From: Achromobacter dolens
GTDB taxonomy: Bacteria; Pseudomonadota; Gammaproteobacteria; Burkholderiales; Burkholderiaceae_B
DNA length: 64,000 nt
Assembly (NCBI RefSeq): GCF_902859745.1
Contig: NZ_CADIJW010000004.1
Span: forward strand, 174,798 to 238,797
Direction of reading: 5' to 3'
Below the pieces are notes generated by a model. The model worked only from the letters and a program-made list of their open reading frames with translations, searched no databases and had not been told where the DNA came from. Below, in pieces: positions 1 through 10,377 of this stretch (positions are counted from its first letter, which is position 1; each line of letters starts with the position of its first letter). The translations under genes and the position numbers were made by a program.

Positions 1-587
1 GGTTCCGGTTCAGGCTGGGCCTGGACTTCGGCGGCGGGAGCCGCAACGGGGGCGGGCACTTCGGCCGCGACGGGTTCAACAGGCGCGGCCGCTTCTACCG
101 GTGCGGGCGCTTCGACAGCAGCGGGCTCTTGCACCGGGGCAGGAGCCGGCGCCTGGACGGGCGTGGCTTCGCGCGGTTCGGCCGGCTTGGCCGCTTCGGG
201 CACGACGGGTGCGGACACCGGCTGTGCTTCCTCGACGGACGATTCTTCCTCAGCGCGGGCGCTGGCGGCCTGCTCCAGGGCGATTTCGGAGGGATCACGC
301 TTGACGAACACGCGCTTCTTGCGAACCTCGACCTGGATGGTGCGCGAGCGGCCGGTGGCATCTGCCTGGCGGATCTCGGAGGTCTGGCGGCGCGTCAGGG
401 TGATCTTCTTGCCTTCGGTCGCGCCGTGGGCGCGACGCAGCGATTCGAGCAATTTCGCCTTGTCGCTGTCGGTGACGGAATCGTCCACCGATTTGAGGTC
501 AACGCCAGCCGAGCGCAGCTGTTCCAGCAGCACATTGGCAGGCATTTTCAGCTCGGTAGCGAACTGGGCGACGGTGTTACTCGACAT
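1..587 (-). CDS. infB: Translation initiation factor IF-2, N-terminal part (cut by window edge)
   Basis: About 195 codons are visible; the gene runs off the left edge. The product begins [20 protein letters not shown], the typical IF2_N fold (about residues 1-50). It is followed by the basic IF-2-associated segment around residues 60-95 ([18 protein letters not shown]). After that comes a low-complexity Ala/Pro/Glu/Val linker, usual for beta-proteobacterial IF-2. The GTPase domain that places fMet-tRNA on the 30S subunit lies outside the window. It is last in the rimP-nusA-infB order, 92 nt after nusA. Confidence 0.96.
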   Translation of the reverse strand, partial: MSSNTVAQFATELKMPANVLLEQLRSAGVDLKSVDDSVTDSDKAKLLESLRRAHGATEGKKITLTRRQTSEIRQADATGRSRTIQVEVRKKRVFVKRDPSEIALEQAASARAEEESSVEEAQPVSAPVVPEAAKPAEPREATPVQAPAPAPVQEPAAVEAPAPVEAAAPVEPVAAEVPAPVAAPAAEVQAQPEPE

Positions 588-679
588 TAGGCTCTCTCTT
601 CCCTATATGCAGCTATTACAAACAACGTGAACTTGCGGCGGACTTGACGGCCATCCGCCGCAGACCCGTGTCCATTTGG

Positions 680-2158
680 TTATTCTTCATCGAACCAATG
701 GGCGCGGGCACGCATGATGAGGTCGCTGGCTTCCTGTTCGGTCAGGCCGGCGATTTCCGCCAGCTCGTCCGTCGCCAGTTCGGCCAGATCATCACGCGTG
801 TGCACCTGACGCTCGGCCAGCTTGGCGGCCAGTTCGGGCGTCACGCCTTCGAGTTCGAGCAGATCCTGCGCCGTTTCAAGACGCTCTTCCTGGGCGATGG
901 CCTCGGTCAGCAGCGCATTGCGGGCACGGGCGCGCAACTCATTGATGGTGTCTTCGTCGAACGCCTCGATCTCCAGCAGTTCCTGCATGGGGACGTAGGC
1001 GATTTCCTCGATACCGGTGAAACCTTCGTCGATCAGGATGTCGGCGACTTCCTCATCGACGTCCAGCTTGTTCATGAACGTGGTGCGCAGGCCCGAACGC
1101 TCGACTTCCTGGCGGTTCAGGCTTTCTTCCGGCGTCATGATGTTGATCTGCCAACCCGTCAGCTCGGACGCCAGGCGCACGTTCTGGCCCTTGGCGCCGA
1201 TCGCCTTGGGCAGGTTTTCCTCGTCGACCACCACGTCCATCGCGTGCTTGTCTTCGTCCACCACGATGGACTCGACGTTGGCCGGCGCCAGGGCGCCGAT
1301 GACGAACTGCGCGGGATCTTCCGACCACAGCACGATGTCGACCTGCTCGCCGCCCAGCTCGTTGCGCACGGCGGTCACGCGCGAACCGCGCATGCCGACG
1401 CAGGTGCCGATCGGGTCGATACGCTTATCGTATGCCACCACGGCGATCTTCGCACGCACGCCGGCGTCGCGCGCCGCGGCCTTGATCTCGAGCAGGCCCT
1501 GCTCGATCTCGGGCACTTCGTTCTCGAACAACTGACGGATGAACTCGGGCGAGGTGCGCGACAGGATCACCTGCTGGCCGCGGGCCGCATGGTCGACGCG
1601 CAGGACAAAAGCGCGGACGCGGTCGGCGACCCGGAGGTTTTCCTTCGGGATCATTTCGGAGCGCGGCAGGCGCGCTTCGATCTTGCCGGTCTCGATGATG
1701 GCGTCGCCCTTGTCCATGCGCTTGATGGTGCCGGACACGATGGTTTCGCCGCGATCCAGGAAGTCGTTCAGGACCTGCTCGCGCTCGGCGTCGCGGATTT
1801 TCTGCAGGATCGCCTGCTTGGCGGCCTGGGCGCCGATACGGCCGAACTCGATCGGCTCGAGGGGTTCCTCGATGTATTCGCCAACCTGAATGTTGGGCAC
1901 GATCTCGACCGCGTCCGACAGCATTTCCTGCTTGTCGGGCTCTTGCAGGCCCGCTTCGTCGGGCACCACCAGCCAGCGGCGGAAACCTTCGTGGTCACCG
2001 GTTTCACGATCGATGGCAACACGAATGTCCGCATCATCCTTGAAGCGCTTTTTCATGGCCGAGGCCAGCGCGCTTTCCAGCGCCCCGAACACGACATCAC
2101 GCGTGACGTTCTTTTCACGCGCCAAGGCATCGACCAACAGAAGAATTTCGCGACTCAT
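680..2158 (-). CDS. nusA: Transcription termination/antitermination factor NusA
   Basis: The 492-residue protein begins [18 protein letters not shown] and has the full proteobacterial length. Domains in order are the RNA polymerase-binding N-terminus (about 1-125), S1 (about 135-200), two KH domains (about 230-345, including [20 protein letters not shown]) and two acidic C-terminal repeats (about 360-490). NusA binds elongating RNA polymerase and modulates pausing, intrinsic termination and antitermination. Its ATG overlaps the rimP stop as ATGA, so translation is probably coupled. Known NusA autoregulation through its operon leader makes the hairpin before rimP relevant. Confidence 0.98.
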   Translation of the reverse strand: MSREILLLVDALAREKNVTRDVVFGALESALASAMKKRFKDDADIRVAIDRETGDHEGFRRWLVVPDEAGLQEPDKQEMLSDAVEIVPNIQVGEYIEEPLEPIEFGRIGAQAAKQAILQKIRDAEREQVLNDFLDRGETIVSGTIKRMDKGDAIIETGKIEARLPRSEMIPKENLRVADRVRAFVLRVDHAARGQQVILSRTSPEFIRQLFENEVPEIEQGLLEIKAAARDAGVRAKIAVVAYDKRIDPIGTCVGMRGSRVTAVRNELGGEQVDIVLWSEDPAQFVIGALAPANVESIVVDEDKHAMDVVVDEENLPKAIGAKGQNVRLASELTGWQINIMTPEESLNRQEVERSGLRTTFMNKLDVDEEVADILIDEGFTGIEEIAYVPMQELLEIEAFDEDTINELRARARNALLTEAIAQEERLETAQDLLELEGVTPELAAKLAERQVHTRDDLAELATDELAEIAGLTEQEASDLIMRARAHWFDEE

Positions 2159-2658
2159 CGCTTTTTGCCCTTGAAATCCAGAACGGGATCCAGTTTTGCA
2201 CGCTCGATATCCTCGACCGTGAAATTCAACACCTGGACTTCGTTCTTTTTTGCCTCAAATTCGAGACCGAACACGGTCTTGTGCATCCCAGCCGCGGCGT
2301 CCGAAGCCGCGGGCGCGTCCTCGGGCACGGTCAACGTACCGGAAAAGACCTTGCGTCCGTCCAATGCCTCGCGCAGCTTGATCTCGATGCGTTCGCCTGC
2401 GAAACGGCGGAAGTCGGCCTCGTTGCGCAGCGGGCGGTCAACGCCCGGCGAACCGACTTCCAGCCGCTTGTAGTCGATGTTCTCGACCTCGTACACCCGC
2501 GACAATTGGCGGGACACTTGCTCGCAGTCTTCGATGCGCACACCGCCGACCCGATCGATCGTGACGCGCAAAAGGCCCAGCGCGGCACGTTCGACGTCAA
2601 CGAGTTCGACGTCCATGCCGGCCAGTGCCTCTTCGGTCAATGCGAATAAATCAGCCAT
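2155..2658 (-). CDS. rimP: Ribosome maturation factor RimP
   Basis: The 167-residue protein starts [20 protein letters not shown], matching the family start and usual length. The N-terminal alpha/beta domain includes [11 protein letters not shown] and [19 protein letters not shown]; a C-terminal SH3-like domain follows. RimP is needed for 30S maturation. In-frame GTG codons upstream (2703 and 2682) could extend it, but that sequence overlaps the hairpin at 2673-2692 and does not look like family sequence. No good Shine-Dalgarno lies in the usual window before the ATG, only GAG three bases away. Initiation may therefore be weak or regulated. Confidence 0.95.
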   Translation of the reverse strand: MADLFALTEEALAGMDVELVDVERAALGLLRVTIDRVGGVRIEDCEQVSRQLSRVYEVENIDYKRLEVGSPGVDRPLRNEADFRRFAGERIEIKLREALDGRKVFSGTLTVPEDAPAASDAAAGMHKTVFGLEFEAKKNEVQVLNFTVEDIERAKLDPVLDFKGKKR

Positions 2659-2664
2659 ATACTC

Positions 2665-2692
2665 AAAAAAAATGGGCTGCACGCCCAGCCCA
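2665..2692 (-). terminator. Terminator-like hairpin (attenuator candidate) immediately before rimP
   Basis: On the minus strand TGGGCTG (2692-2686) pairs perfectly with CAGCCCA (2679-2673) across a 6-nt loop, and eight consecutive T follow (2672-2665). The rimP ATG begins only six bases later. This has the form of an intrinsic terminator, but it lies in the leader of rimP-nusA-infB rather than after a gene. Attenuation is inferred; in E. coli the equivalent operon leader carries terminators used in NusA autoregulation. Confidence 0.6.
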
Positions 2693-2964
2693 CCGTATTG
2701 CACAGTGCCCAGCCGCCACCCTACTGCACGTAAGGAGCAATGCTGGGCAGTGCCCTATATTGCGACCTAAATTTCGGCTCGCGCCACCCTTGCAGCGCGC
2801 CCGCCAACTTCGCGAGGGCCAGCCAGCCCACACCTGTTTCACCGAGACCACCTGCGCCGCAAACCACCGCGACCACCTGGACCCGCCATGAAACCGGGCA
2901 ACGACCCACCTGACGACCCGTCAGCGACCCGTAGCCCTATAGCCTTACAACCCGCGCATCCATG
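2693..2964 (-). other. Leader/promoter region of rimP-nusA-infB, no gene seen
   Basis: No convincing gene lies between rimP and the rluB terminator. The stretch must hold the operon promoter. GGCTGGGC-type motifs recur between about 2680 and 2760 and could form alternatives to the hairpin at 2673-2692. No tRNA gene precedes rimP here, unlike metY in E. coli. I could not place a confident -35/-10 pair. Confidence 0.4.
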
Positions 2965-2984
2965 AAAAACGCCGCATGAGCGGC
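2965..2984 (-). terminator. Intrinsic terminator downstream of rluB
   Basis: On the minus strand GCCGC-TCAT-GCGGC forms a 5-bp stem with a 4-nt loop, followed by G and five T. It lies about 150 nt after the rluB stop and would separate scpB-rluB transcription from the rimP operon. Confidence 0.6.
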
Positions 2985-3134
2985 AAAGCAACGGCGCGAA
3001 CCGACAGACGCGAAGCCATGAAAACCATTGATTTTACCAGATAAACTGGAAAAACGCCTGATTCGTCACGGGCTTACGTTTATGTGGGACGGATCGAGCC
3101 AGCGGCGCCGCGCGGACGCCGCTACGGCGCGGGT

Positions 3135-4907
3135 TTAGCGGCCCCGGCCGCCCCGGCCACCCATCACGCCCAGGCGCGATTCATGGGCCGACGCGCCGCG
3201 AGGCTGCCAGTCATCGCCACGGGGCGACGCCGCATTGCGGGCCGCACGCGGCTTGCCGCCCGCGCCCGGGCCCTTGTTGCCGCCGGTCGAGCCACCGCCA
3301 CCCGCGCGCGGGCCGTCAGCCTTGTTGCCGCCACGGCCGGCACCCGTCGGCTTGCCGCCGCGAGCGGCATTGCCGCCACGCGCGGCCGCTGGCTTGCCGC
3401 CAGGCTTGCCTCCCGCGGGCTTGCGACCAGCACCCGAAGGCGCATCCACCCCACCCGCTGCCGCGGCCGGACCATTGGCGGCTGCGGCACGCGCGCCGCG
3501 CGGCTTGCCGCTGCCCGCCTTGCCACCCGCACGACCACCCGGCTTGCCGCCACCACCCGCGCCGCGACCACCCGCGGCCTTGCCACCCTTGCGGTTGCCG
3601 GCGGATTCGCCCGCCAGGGGGTGACCGTTGGCGTAACCGCCAGCGATCATCAGACCGGTGCCGAAAGGATCGGAGGGACACGCCGCCACCTGGCCGGCGC
3701 TGCCGGCACGGCCGCCCTGGATCTTGCCGCGGCGGCCAATACGGGCGCCGTTCATGCCATTGCGCTCCATCGTGCCGAAGCCGGGGGGCAAGGCGCTGTC
3801 ATGCGACTGCGGCTGCTTGGAACGGCGGCGGTTGCCGCCGGATTCGTCGTCTTCGCGCAACAAGCCCAACTGCACCATCAGCGCAGTGACCAGCGAGGCG
3901 TCGAGTTCTTCCCAACGGCCACGGCGCAGCGTGCGCGGCAACACCACGTCGCCGAAACGGGTGCGGATCAATCGGCTGACCGTCACGCCCACCGCCTCGA
4001 ACATGCGGCGCACTTCGCGGTTGCGCCCTTCCTGCAGGGTCACGCGGTACCAGCGGTTGCTGCCGTCGCCACCCAGGTAGTCGAGCGCGCCGAACGCGGC
4101 CACGCCATCTTCCAGCTCGATGCCATCGACCAGCGACTGGCGCTGCGCCTCGTCCATCTCGCCCAGGACGCGCACCGCGTATTCCCGCTCGGTGCCGTAA
4201 CGCGGGTGCATGATGCGGTTGGCCATGTCGCCCGAGGTCGTGAAGATCAGCAGGCCTTCGGTATTCAGGTCGAGCCGACCCACGGACAGCCACTTGCCGG
4301 TGCGCAGCTTGGGAAGACGCGCGAACACGCTGGCGCGGCCGCCCGGATCATCATGACTGACGATCTCGCCGGCCGGCTTGTGATACAGGATCACGCGCGG
4401 CGGCTTCTTGGTGTTGGTGCGCATGATGGGCTTGCCATTGACACGCACCTGGTCGTTCGGGGCCACGCGCTGGCCGATATGGGCCGGCTCGCCGTTGACC
4501 GACACGCGGCCGGCGACGATCAGCTCTTCCATCTCGCGGCGCGAACCGATACCGGCATCGGCCAGCACCTTGTGCAGCTTCGGCATCACCGCTTCGCTGT
4601 TCAGGTACTTGCCCAGGCGCTGCTCCATGCGGTCAGCGGTGTCCAGGTACGACAGGGCCTGCTCGGCTTCTTGTTCGCCCCCGCGACTGTCCGGGGTGTC
4701 GGCGGCAGCCTGGGCGGGCGCGGCGGCATGCCCTTCGGCAGCCGGCGCCTGCTCGGCGGCGGCGTCGCCGCGACGGCGCCGGAACGGGGTGCGCAGCTTG
4801 CGACCACGGCCGCGGGCCTCGCCTTCGGCGGCCGGCTCACGGCTGGCGGAGGCTTCCGCGGGCGCATTGGAAACGGCGTCATCCGGACGGGGATTGTCGT
4901 CCTGCAT
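3135..4907 (-). CDS. rluB: 23S rRNA pseudouridine synthase (RluB type) with long basic tail
   Basis: The 590-residue product from ATG 4907 has a charged Ala-rich N-terminus, an S4 RNA-binding domain (about 108-155) and an RsuA/RluB catalytic domain. The catalytic motif [14 protein letters not shown] carries Asp213, and [16 protein letters not shown] follows. RluB converts a 23S rRNA helix 89 uridine. From about residue 380 the protein is an unusual Gly/Lys/Arg/Ala tail of some 200 residues, so it is roughly twice the usual length. A TTG at 4946 would overlap the scpB stop (TTGA) and give 603 residues. Neither start has a close Shine-Dalgarno, so the start is uncertain. Confidence 0.92.
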   Translation of the reverse strand: MQDDNPRPDDAVSNAPAEASASREPAAEGEARGRGRKLRTPFRRRRGDAAAEQAPAAEGHAAAPAQAAADTPDSRGGEQEAEQALSYLDTADRMEQRLGKYLNSEAVMPKLHKVLADAGIGSRREMEELIVAGRVSVNGEPAHIGQRVAPNDQVRVNGKPIMRTNTKKPPRVILYHKPAGEIVSHDDPGGRASVFARLPKLRTGKWLSVGRLDLNTEGLLIFTTSGDMANRIMHPRYGTEREYAVRVLGEMDEAQRQSLVDGIELEDGVAAFGALDYLGGDGSNRWYRVTLQEGRNREVRRMFEAVGVTVSRLIRTRFGDVVLPRTLRRGRWEELDASLVTALMVQLGLLREDDESGGNRRRSKQPQSHDSALPPGFGTMERNGMNGARIGRRGKIQGGRAGSAGQVAACPSDPFGTGLMIAGGYANGHPLAGESAGNRKGGKAAGGRGAGGGGKPGGRAGGKAGSGKPRGARAAAANGPAAAAGGVDAPSGAGRKPAGGKPGGKPAAARGGNAARGGKPTGAGRGGNKADGPRAGGGGSTGGNKGPGAGGKPRAARNAASPRGDDWQPRGASAHESRLGVMGGRGGRGR

Positions 4908-4942
4908 TGCTGTATTCGTTGTCACTGGGACAGCTCCGAATT

Positions 4943-6160
4943 TCAAACTTGGGGAGGCCTGCCGGGGGCAGGCGCATCATCATCTGGGGAAGCCGGTCCG
5001 CGCTCAGCCTCGGGCTGAGCGGAATCCGGCTCGGCAGGCTCCGCCACGGCGGAGCCGGTATCAGGCTCAAACGGCCCGGCGCCAGGCGCCAGGGGTTCGG
5101 CCTCGTCTATCGGTTCGGTCGGCTTCGCGCTTTCCGCGTGCTCGACAAGTTCATCCGCGGCGCCGGATTCGGCGCGCGCGTCGGAACTGCCAGTCTGTGC
5201 GGGATTTTCTGACAACCCGCCATGCGCCTCTTGGGCGACATCCACGCCCGGCGCATCGGCTTCATCGAAGCGCCCGGCATTCTCGATGCCCACGGATGGC
5301 GCATCGGACAAGCTTTCGGCTTGCGCCCGGACGGTGGAATCGTCGGCGGGAATCGCGTCTTCTTCTGAGCGCGAAAGGGGGGATTCTACGCCATCATCCG
5401 CCGCCATGGGGGCGTCGTCGTCCGAAACAGACAATTCCGCCCCTGGAATACTGGCTTGCACATCGGCCTCGGCAACCGCCTGCCGCCCTTCCGCATGCTC
5501 GGCGGCTTCCGTTGCGCCTGCGGTTTCCGCGCCTTCGACGAGATCTGGGGTATTGGCGGCATCGGCGCCTTCGGCGGCGTCGGCGGCATCCGCCAACTGC
5601 TGCACTTCGCCCAGGTCCAGGCCCGCCAGCGCGGCGGCGGCATGCGTGGATTCCAGCGCGGGCAATTCGTCCAGCGCGCGCAGGCCGAGATCATCGAGGA
5701 ACTGACGCGTAGTGCCGAACAGGGCCGGACGGCCCGGCGCATCGCGGTGGCCGATGACCTCGATCCAGCCCCGATCCTCCAGCGCCTTCACGATGTTCGA
5801 CGACACCGTCACGCCGCGGATATCTTCGATATCGCCCCGCGTCACCGGCTGGCGCCAGGCCACGATGGCCAGTGTTTCCATCACCGCGCGGGAATACTTC
5901 GGCGGTTTTTCGGGGTTGAGCCGTTCCAGGTAGCGCTGCATGTGCGGGCGGCTCTGGAAACGCCACCCCGTCGCCAGTTGCACCAATTCCAGGCCGCCAT
6001 CGGCCCAGTTGTTCTGCAGCGTTTCCAGCAACGTGCGCAAGGCGCTGTTGTCGAATTGTTCATCGTCCCCGAACAGCTTGCGCATTTCGGACAGTTGCAT
6101 CGGCTGCACCGCGCAAAGCAGCGCGGTTTCCAGCACGAGTATCGCCTCGCTATCGTTCAT
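4943..6160 (-). CDS. scpB: Segregation and condensation protein B with acidic C-terminal tail
   Basis: The 405-residue protein has the ScpB double winged-helix core in about residues 1-180 ([20 protein letters not shown], then [21 protein letters not shown]). ScpB joins ScpA and SMC in the condensin-like complex that organises chromosomes. Typical ScpB is about 180-220 residues. Here roughly 200 further residues form a low-complexity tail rich in Glu, Asp, Ala and Ser. scpA is not adjacent in this window. The end touches the possible TTG start of rluB. Confidence 0.95.
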   Translation of the reverse strand: MNDSEAILVLETALLCAVQPMQLSEMRKLFGDDEQFDNSALRTLLETLQNNWADGGLELVQLATGWRFQSRPHMQRYLERLNPEKPPKYSRAVMETLAIVAWRQPVTRGDIEDIRGVTVSSNIVKALEDRGWIEVIGHRDAPGRPALFGTTRQFLDDLGLRALDELPALESTHAAAALAGLDLGEVQQLADAADAAEGADAANTPDLVEGAETAGATEAAEHAEGRQAVAEADVQASIPGAELSVSDDDAPMAADDGVESPLSRSEEDAIPADDSTVRAQAESLSDAPSVGIENAGRFDEADAPGVDVAQEAHGGLSENPAQTGSSDARAESGAADELVEHAESAKPTEPIDEAEPLAPGAGPFEPDTGSAVAEPAEPDSAQPEAERGPASPDDDAPAPGRPPQV

Positions 6161-6227
6161 CGAGATTCAAATTCAAAAGGGCTAACTTGCGTTAGGTTGA
6201 AAACAAGGCTACTATTCATTTCTCAGA

Positions 6228-6304
<77 letters not shown>

Positions 6305-6312
6305 AATTGATC

Positions 6313-6342
6313 AAGGCCTGGCGAATGCGCCGGGCCTTTTTC
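6313..6342 (+). terminator. Intrinsic terminator after tRNA-fMet
   Basis: AAGGCC and GGCCTT flank a GC-rich hairpin (loop near AATG) and are followed by a T run, starting 8 nt after the tRNA CCA end. Confidence 0.8.
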
Positions 6343-7035
6343 ATTTGCGGCCGGCATGTTGAAAACAAATACGTTCAAGATATGCAGGGCGTCATCAGCC
6401 AAGGCAAGCCCGCGCGAGGCGGCGGCCCGCGCAGCCACCCGAACCACACCATGGGCGGAACGGCTACAGACAGCGCTGATTTGCGTATTTCTCACGAGAA
6501 TCCTGTATTTACCACCAACCGCCGCGGGCTCGCGCGGCGATACTCACGCCATTCAAGAGGGCTGCGCGCAGCGCCCCGGCCATGGCGGGGACAAATCCAT
6601 CAGCGACGGACTTGTTCAAGCAAAATCTGGAAGCTGGCAAAAGCGCCAACGCGCCTGCGGAACACGCCATCATTTGGCGCTATAGCCGCGGCAACCGACA
6701 TTGCGGTAATCGATATTGCGGTATTCGAGATCAAGGACCTGAATCGTCAGGCATCGGCCAATGGCACACTGCGCCTGCGGCCGCCATCCGGAAAATCCGG
6801 CGCGCCTCTCCCCTGGTGTTCCTGGCGCCCGGCCGTGCAGGACACTGGCCTGACAAGCCCGAACCCCAATGCGCCGGAACCACGATTCTTAGATATTTTC
6901 CAAGACTACATGCTGGCGGACGATGACAAAGGCCCTGATGCACAGCGCCCGGTCCGTCGAGGCAGCAGCCAAATTATACCGCTATATACCCTGCCCTCAA
7001 CCCAGCGCCGCCAAACGCGGGCTCCCGATAACACC
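6343..7035. other. Unassigned ~690-bp region after tRNA-fMet
   Basis: No supportable gene was found. Several short open frames exist on both strands, but none resembles a known protein or has a clear ribosome binding site with a sensible start. Local features are a 7-bp hairpin around 6520-6540 and a 13-bp direct repeat, CGAYATTGCGGTA, at 6696-6708 and 6711-6723. It may contain decayed coding sequence or promoters. Confidence 0.4.
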
Positions 7036-7935
7036 TTAGGACTGATCCCAGGGCGCCGGCCCCAAACGCTCCACCAGGAAATCCAGCATCGAGCGCAGGA
7101 TCAGGGGCATCTGCCGGCGCGACGCATAGACGCCATAAATGCCGAGTTCCTGTGGCCTGGCCTGCGGCAGGATGGCCTTCAGGCGCCCCTGCGCCACATA
7201 CTCGGCGGCGTAGTACGTTGGCAACATGGCGACGCCGGCGCCTTCCAGCGCAGCCTGCAGCAGCACCGATACCTCGTTGGCGCTGATATTGCCGCTGACC
7301 GGCACATCGACCGGCACACCCTCGCGCTCGAAACGCCACAGGCTCTTGCCGAAGTAGGAATGGGTCAGGCAATTGCGCAGCGACAGATCCTCGACCCGCC
7401 CCGGCTCGCCCTCGCGCTGCAGGTAGTCCGGCGAAGCGCAGACGATGGAACGGCAGACGGCCAGCTTGCGCGCGATCAGGTTGGGATCCAGGTCATTGGT
7501 GATGCGCACCGCCAGGTCGACCCGCTCCTCGACTAGATTGACCGTCCGGTCGACCAGCATCAAGTCGACCGAGGTGCCCGGATGCAACTTGACGTAGTCG
7601 GTGATGACCCGCGCCAGATGCCGCGAGCCGAACGACATGCTGGTGGTCATGCGCAACAGGCCGCGCGGCGTATCCTCGGGCGTGGATACCGCGCTGCGCA
7701 GGTCGCCCACCATGTCGAGCATCTGCCGGCAACGTGGCAGCGTCTCGGCACCGGCAGGCGTGAGGCTGAGGCGGCGGGTGGTGCGATGCAACAGGCGCAC
7801 GCCGACCCACTGCTCCATTTCGGCCAGGTAGCGCGACACCATCGCCCGCGACATATCCAGATGAACCGCCGCCGCCGACAAACTGCCTCTGTCGGCGACC
7901 TCCACGAATACCTGCATCGCTTTCAATCGGTCCAT
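7036..7935 (-). CDS. LysR-family transcriptional regulator
   Basis: The 299-residue protein begins MDRLKAMQVFVEVADRGSLS, the usual LysR start, with the winged helix-turn-helix in residues 1-60 (SAAAVHLDMSRAMVSRYLAE). A LysR substrate-binding domain runs from about 90 to 295. The open frame extends further upstream, but that part lacks family character. The CrgA-like N-terminus suggests a one-component sensor, but no effector can be read from sequence. The next gene upstream is on the same strand 135 nt away, and no divergent target gene is present, so its regulon is not evident. Confidence 0.9.
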   Translation of the reverse strand: MDRLKAMQVFVEVADRGSLSAAAVHLDMSRAMVSRYLAEMEQWVGVRLLHRTTRRLSLTPAGAETLPRCRQMLDMVGDLRSAVSTPEDTPRGLLRMTTSMSFGSRHLARVITDYVKLHPGTSVDLMLVDRTVNLVEERVDLAVRITNDLDPNLIARKLAVCRSIVCASPDYLQREGEPGRVEDLSLRNCLTHSYFGKSLWRFEREGVPVDVPVSGNISANEVSVLLQAALEGAGVAMLPTYYAAEYVAQGRLKAILPQARPQELGIYGVYASRRQMPLILRSMLDFLVERLGPAPWDQS

Positions 7936-8070
7936 GATTGTCTCGATTCTTGCATCAGACTTTCTGGTTATACCGTATTTCCATGCATTTTCCGCAATGA
8001 AATGACGGCCACCCAGCCCTTTCAAGACAATCGGCAAGCACCGCCCGCAAGCAGCGCCGCGACCGGCCCC

Positions 8071-9078
8071 TCATGCGGGAAACTGGCCCAGCGCCGCGCA
8101 CACTTCGGCCCGCACCGCATCAACGTCCGCGCCCCTGACGATATAGACCAGCCGCGACAGACGCTCGTCGTCCGGCCACTGCGGCAACGGCCGGATCGGA
8201 TAGAGCTCGCCATGGACGCCATGAACCTCGCAGGGCAAAGCCTCGCCCTCGAAGCAGACCAGCCCCTTCATCCGCAACAACGCCGGGCCGAACCGCTCCT
8301 GCACGCGGGACACACCCGCCAGAAAGGCGGCTCGGCCGATCGGCGCGACCAGCGCCAGCGAAAAGCTCGCCACCTGCGCATGACGCCCGACCATCGGCTT
8401 GGCGAACGCCCGCAGCCAGCCCGCCAGCTCGGCGCCATCGCGCCGCGCCTGCGTGTCAGGCCCCTCCAGCAACGCGCCGACCAATGGCGCATCGGTGCGC
8501 TGCACGCAGCGCCGCGCGCCCGGATTGACCGCGGCCACGGCATGCTCCACCGCGCGCGTTTGCGCAACATCCGCCAAATCGGATTTGCTGAGAACGACGG
8601 TATCGGCCAAGGCCAACTGCCGCAGCGCCTCCGGCTGAGTCTCCATCTGCAGCGGCCCGTGACGCACATCGACCACCACGATGGCGCCCCGGTAGGCATA
8701 GCGCTCGGCCAGGAAGCGGTCGTGCTTGAGCGTGAAGAGCACCGGCGCCGGATCCGCCAGGCCGCTGGTCTCGATCAGCACCCGGCGAAACGGCTTGATA
8801 CGGCGATTGAGCGCCAGCATGAACAGCTCGCGCAGGGTGTCGGCCACCGCGCCGCTGACCACGCAGCACAGGCAGCCGCCCTCGATCAGCACGATGTTGT
8901 CCTGCGCCAGGCGGACCAGATGATGGTCCACGCCGATGTCGCCGTATTCATTGACGATGACCACGGCGTCGGCATAGGCCGGCTCACGCAGGAGGCGGTT
9001 GAGCAGCGTCGTCTTGCCGCTGCCCAGAAACCCCGAAATCACCGTCACGCCGATGCGCTTGTCGCCTTCCGCTGCCAT
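8071..9078 (-). CDS. COG0523 (CobW/P47K) G3E-family GTPase
   Basis: The 335-residue protein has the Walker A GFLGSGKTTLLN near the N-terminus, the metal-binding GGCLCC motif (about 65-75), a Walker B/switch (VLIETSGLADP) and a CobW C-terminal domain. The family includes metallochaperone GTPases for zinc, cobalt and nickel. The ATG at 9078 is chosen; a GTG directly before it would add one residue. It follows the ZigA-like gene by 27 nt on the same strand, so both are probably transcribed from the Zur-boxed promoter. A role in zinc allocation during starvation is inferred. Confidence 0.9.
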   Translation of the reverse strand: MAAEGDKRIGVTVISGFLGSGKTTLLNRLLREPAYADAVVIVNEYGDIGVDHHLVRLAQDNIVLIEGGCLCCVVSGAVADTLRELFMLALNRRIKPFRRVLIETSGLADPAPVLFTLKHDRFLAERYAYRGAIVVVDVRHGPLQMETQPEALRQLALADTVVLSKSDLADVAQTRAVEHAVAAVNPGARRCVQRTDAPLVGALLEGPDTQARRDGAELAGWLRAFAKPMVGRHAQVASFSLALVAPIGRAAFLAGVSRVQERFGPALLRMKGLVCFEGEALPCEVHGVHGELYPIRPLPQWPDDERLSRLVYIVRGADVDAVRAEVCAALGQFPA

Positions 9079-9105
9079 CACCCCACGGACTTTTGCCCGC
9101 CCTCG

Positions 9106-10362
9106 CTATTGCGCCGCGCCCCAGACGGGGAACGGATCCCGAATCGTAGCCAATTCGGTCGCCGGACGGGTCATTTCTTCCTGCGTCATCAGGCACGCCT
9201 GCAGCCGCGCCGTCAACGCCTCCTGATCCATGCCAATCCCGATCAACACCAGCTCCTGACAGCGGTCGCCATAGATGGGATCCCAATCGGCCACGATCCG
9301 GGCGCGCGACTCGGCGTCTTCCGGCCAGCGATCGCGCGGCAACGCGGCCCACCAGTACCCGGCCGCGCCATGCCGCGAGACGGGGCCGGCCTGCGACCAG
9401 GAGGCCGCGAACGCGGGCCGCGTCACCAGCCAGAAATAGCCCTTGGAGCGCACCACCCCGGGCCACTCTTCTTGAAAACAATCCCACAGGCGCTGCGGGT
9501 GAAACGGGCGACGCGCGCGGAACACGAAACTGCCGATACCGTATTCCTCGGTTTCGGGCGTGTGCTCGCCGCGCAACACCTTGAGCCAGCCGGGCGCCTG
9601 CGCCGCCTCCTCAAAATCGAAGCGCCCCGTGTCCAGCACGCGCGCCAGCGGCACCCGGCCGAACTCGCCGCGCACGACGTCGGCGCGTGGATTGAGCTGG
9701 CGCAGGATCGCCTCGAGCCGCTCCAGCTCGTCCGCCGTGATGAGATCGGTTTTGTTCAACACCATGACATCGCAGAATTCGACCTGTTCGATCAGCAGGT
9801 CGACAACAGTGCGCTCGTCTTCCTCGCCCAGCGTTTCGCCACGCGCGGCCAGACGGTCATGGCTGGCGTAGTCGCGCAGGAAATTGAAGGCATCCACCAC
9901 CGTGACCATGGTGTCCAGCCTGGCCACATCGGACAGGCTCAGGCCGTCCTCATCGCGGAAGGTGAAGGTCTCGGCCACCGGCAGCGGCTCCGAGATGCCA
10001 GTGGACTCGATCAACAGGTAATCGAAGCGCCCCTCGGCAGCCAGGCGGCGGATCTCGATCAACAGGTCCTCGCGCAACGTACAGCAGATGCAGCCGTTGC
10101 TCATCTCCACCAGCTTTTCGTCCGCCCGTGACAGCGCCGCGCCGCCCTCGCGTACCAGCCGGGCATCGATATTGACATCCGACATGTCATTGACGATGAC
10201 CGCCACCCGCCGCCCCTCGCGGTTGTTCAGCACATGGTTGAGCAAGGTGGTCTTGCCCGCGCCGAGAAAGCCCGACAACACGGTCACCGGCAAGCGCGCA
10301 TCCGCCCGCCCATCCGCTCCCGCACAGGGCCCCGGCCCCGCCTCTTCGTTGCCTATCCGCAT
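9106..10362 (-). CDS. ZigA/YciC-like zinc metallochaperone GTPase (COG0523)
   Basis: From ATG 10362 the protein has 418 residues: Walker [31 protein letters not shown], the CxCC metal motif in [32 protein letters not shown] (GTP base recognition) and the C-terminal CobW domain. Its length and the [15 protein letters not shown] motifs fit the YciC/ZigA group, which is typically Zur-repressed and moves zinc to proteins under starvation. A TTG four codons upstream is less likely. The palindrome at 10378-10400 sits 15 bp before the start codon. Confidence 0.9.
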   Translation of the reverse strand: MRIGNEEAGPGPCAGADGRADARLPVTVLSGFLGAGKTTLLNHVLNNREGRRVAVIVNDMSDVNIDARLVREGGAALSRADEKLVEMSNGCICCTLREDLLIEIRRLAAEGRFDYLLIESTGISEPLPVAETFTFRDEDGLSLSDVARLDTMVTVVDAFNFLRDYASHDRLAARGETLGEEDERTVVDLLIEQVEFCDVMVLNKTDLITADELERLEAILRQLNPRADVVRGEFGRVPLARVLDTGRFDFEEAAQAPGWLKVLRGEHTPETEEYGIGSFVFRARRPFHPQRLWDCFQEEWPGVVRSKGYFWLVTRPAFAASWSQAGPVSRHGAAGYWWAALPRDRWPEDAESRARIVADWDPIYGDRCQELVLIGIGMDQEALTARLQACLMTQEEMTRPATELATIRDPFPVWGAAQ

Positions 10363-10377
10363 GACACCCACCAAAAA

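Noticed and set aside
644-2473. Long plus-strand open frame of 609 codons
   Set aside because: It lies antisense to nusA and rimP, has no recognisable domain and a composition typical of GC-rich shadow frames.
3084-5018. Plus-strand frame of 644 codons
   Set aside because: Antisense to rluB, Arg/Ala/His-rich low complexity, no ribosome binding site.
6582-6926. Plus-strand frame starting MAGTNPSATDLFKQNLEAG, briefly considered as a phasin-like remnant
   Set aside because: The resemblance is limited to the first few residues, and the rest looks random. It is not enough to call a pseudogene.
7582-10131. Plus-strand frame of 849 codons
   Set aside because: Antisense to LysR and both GTPase genes, with His/Arg/Gln-rich shadow composition. 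The opposite-strand genes have clear motifs.
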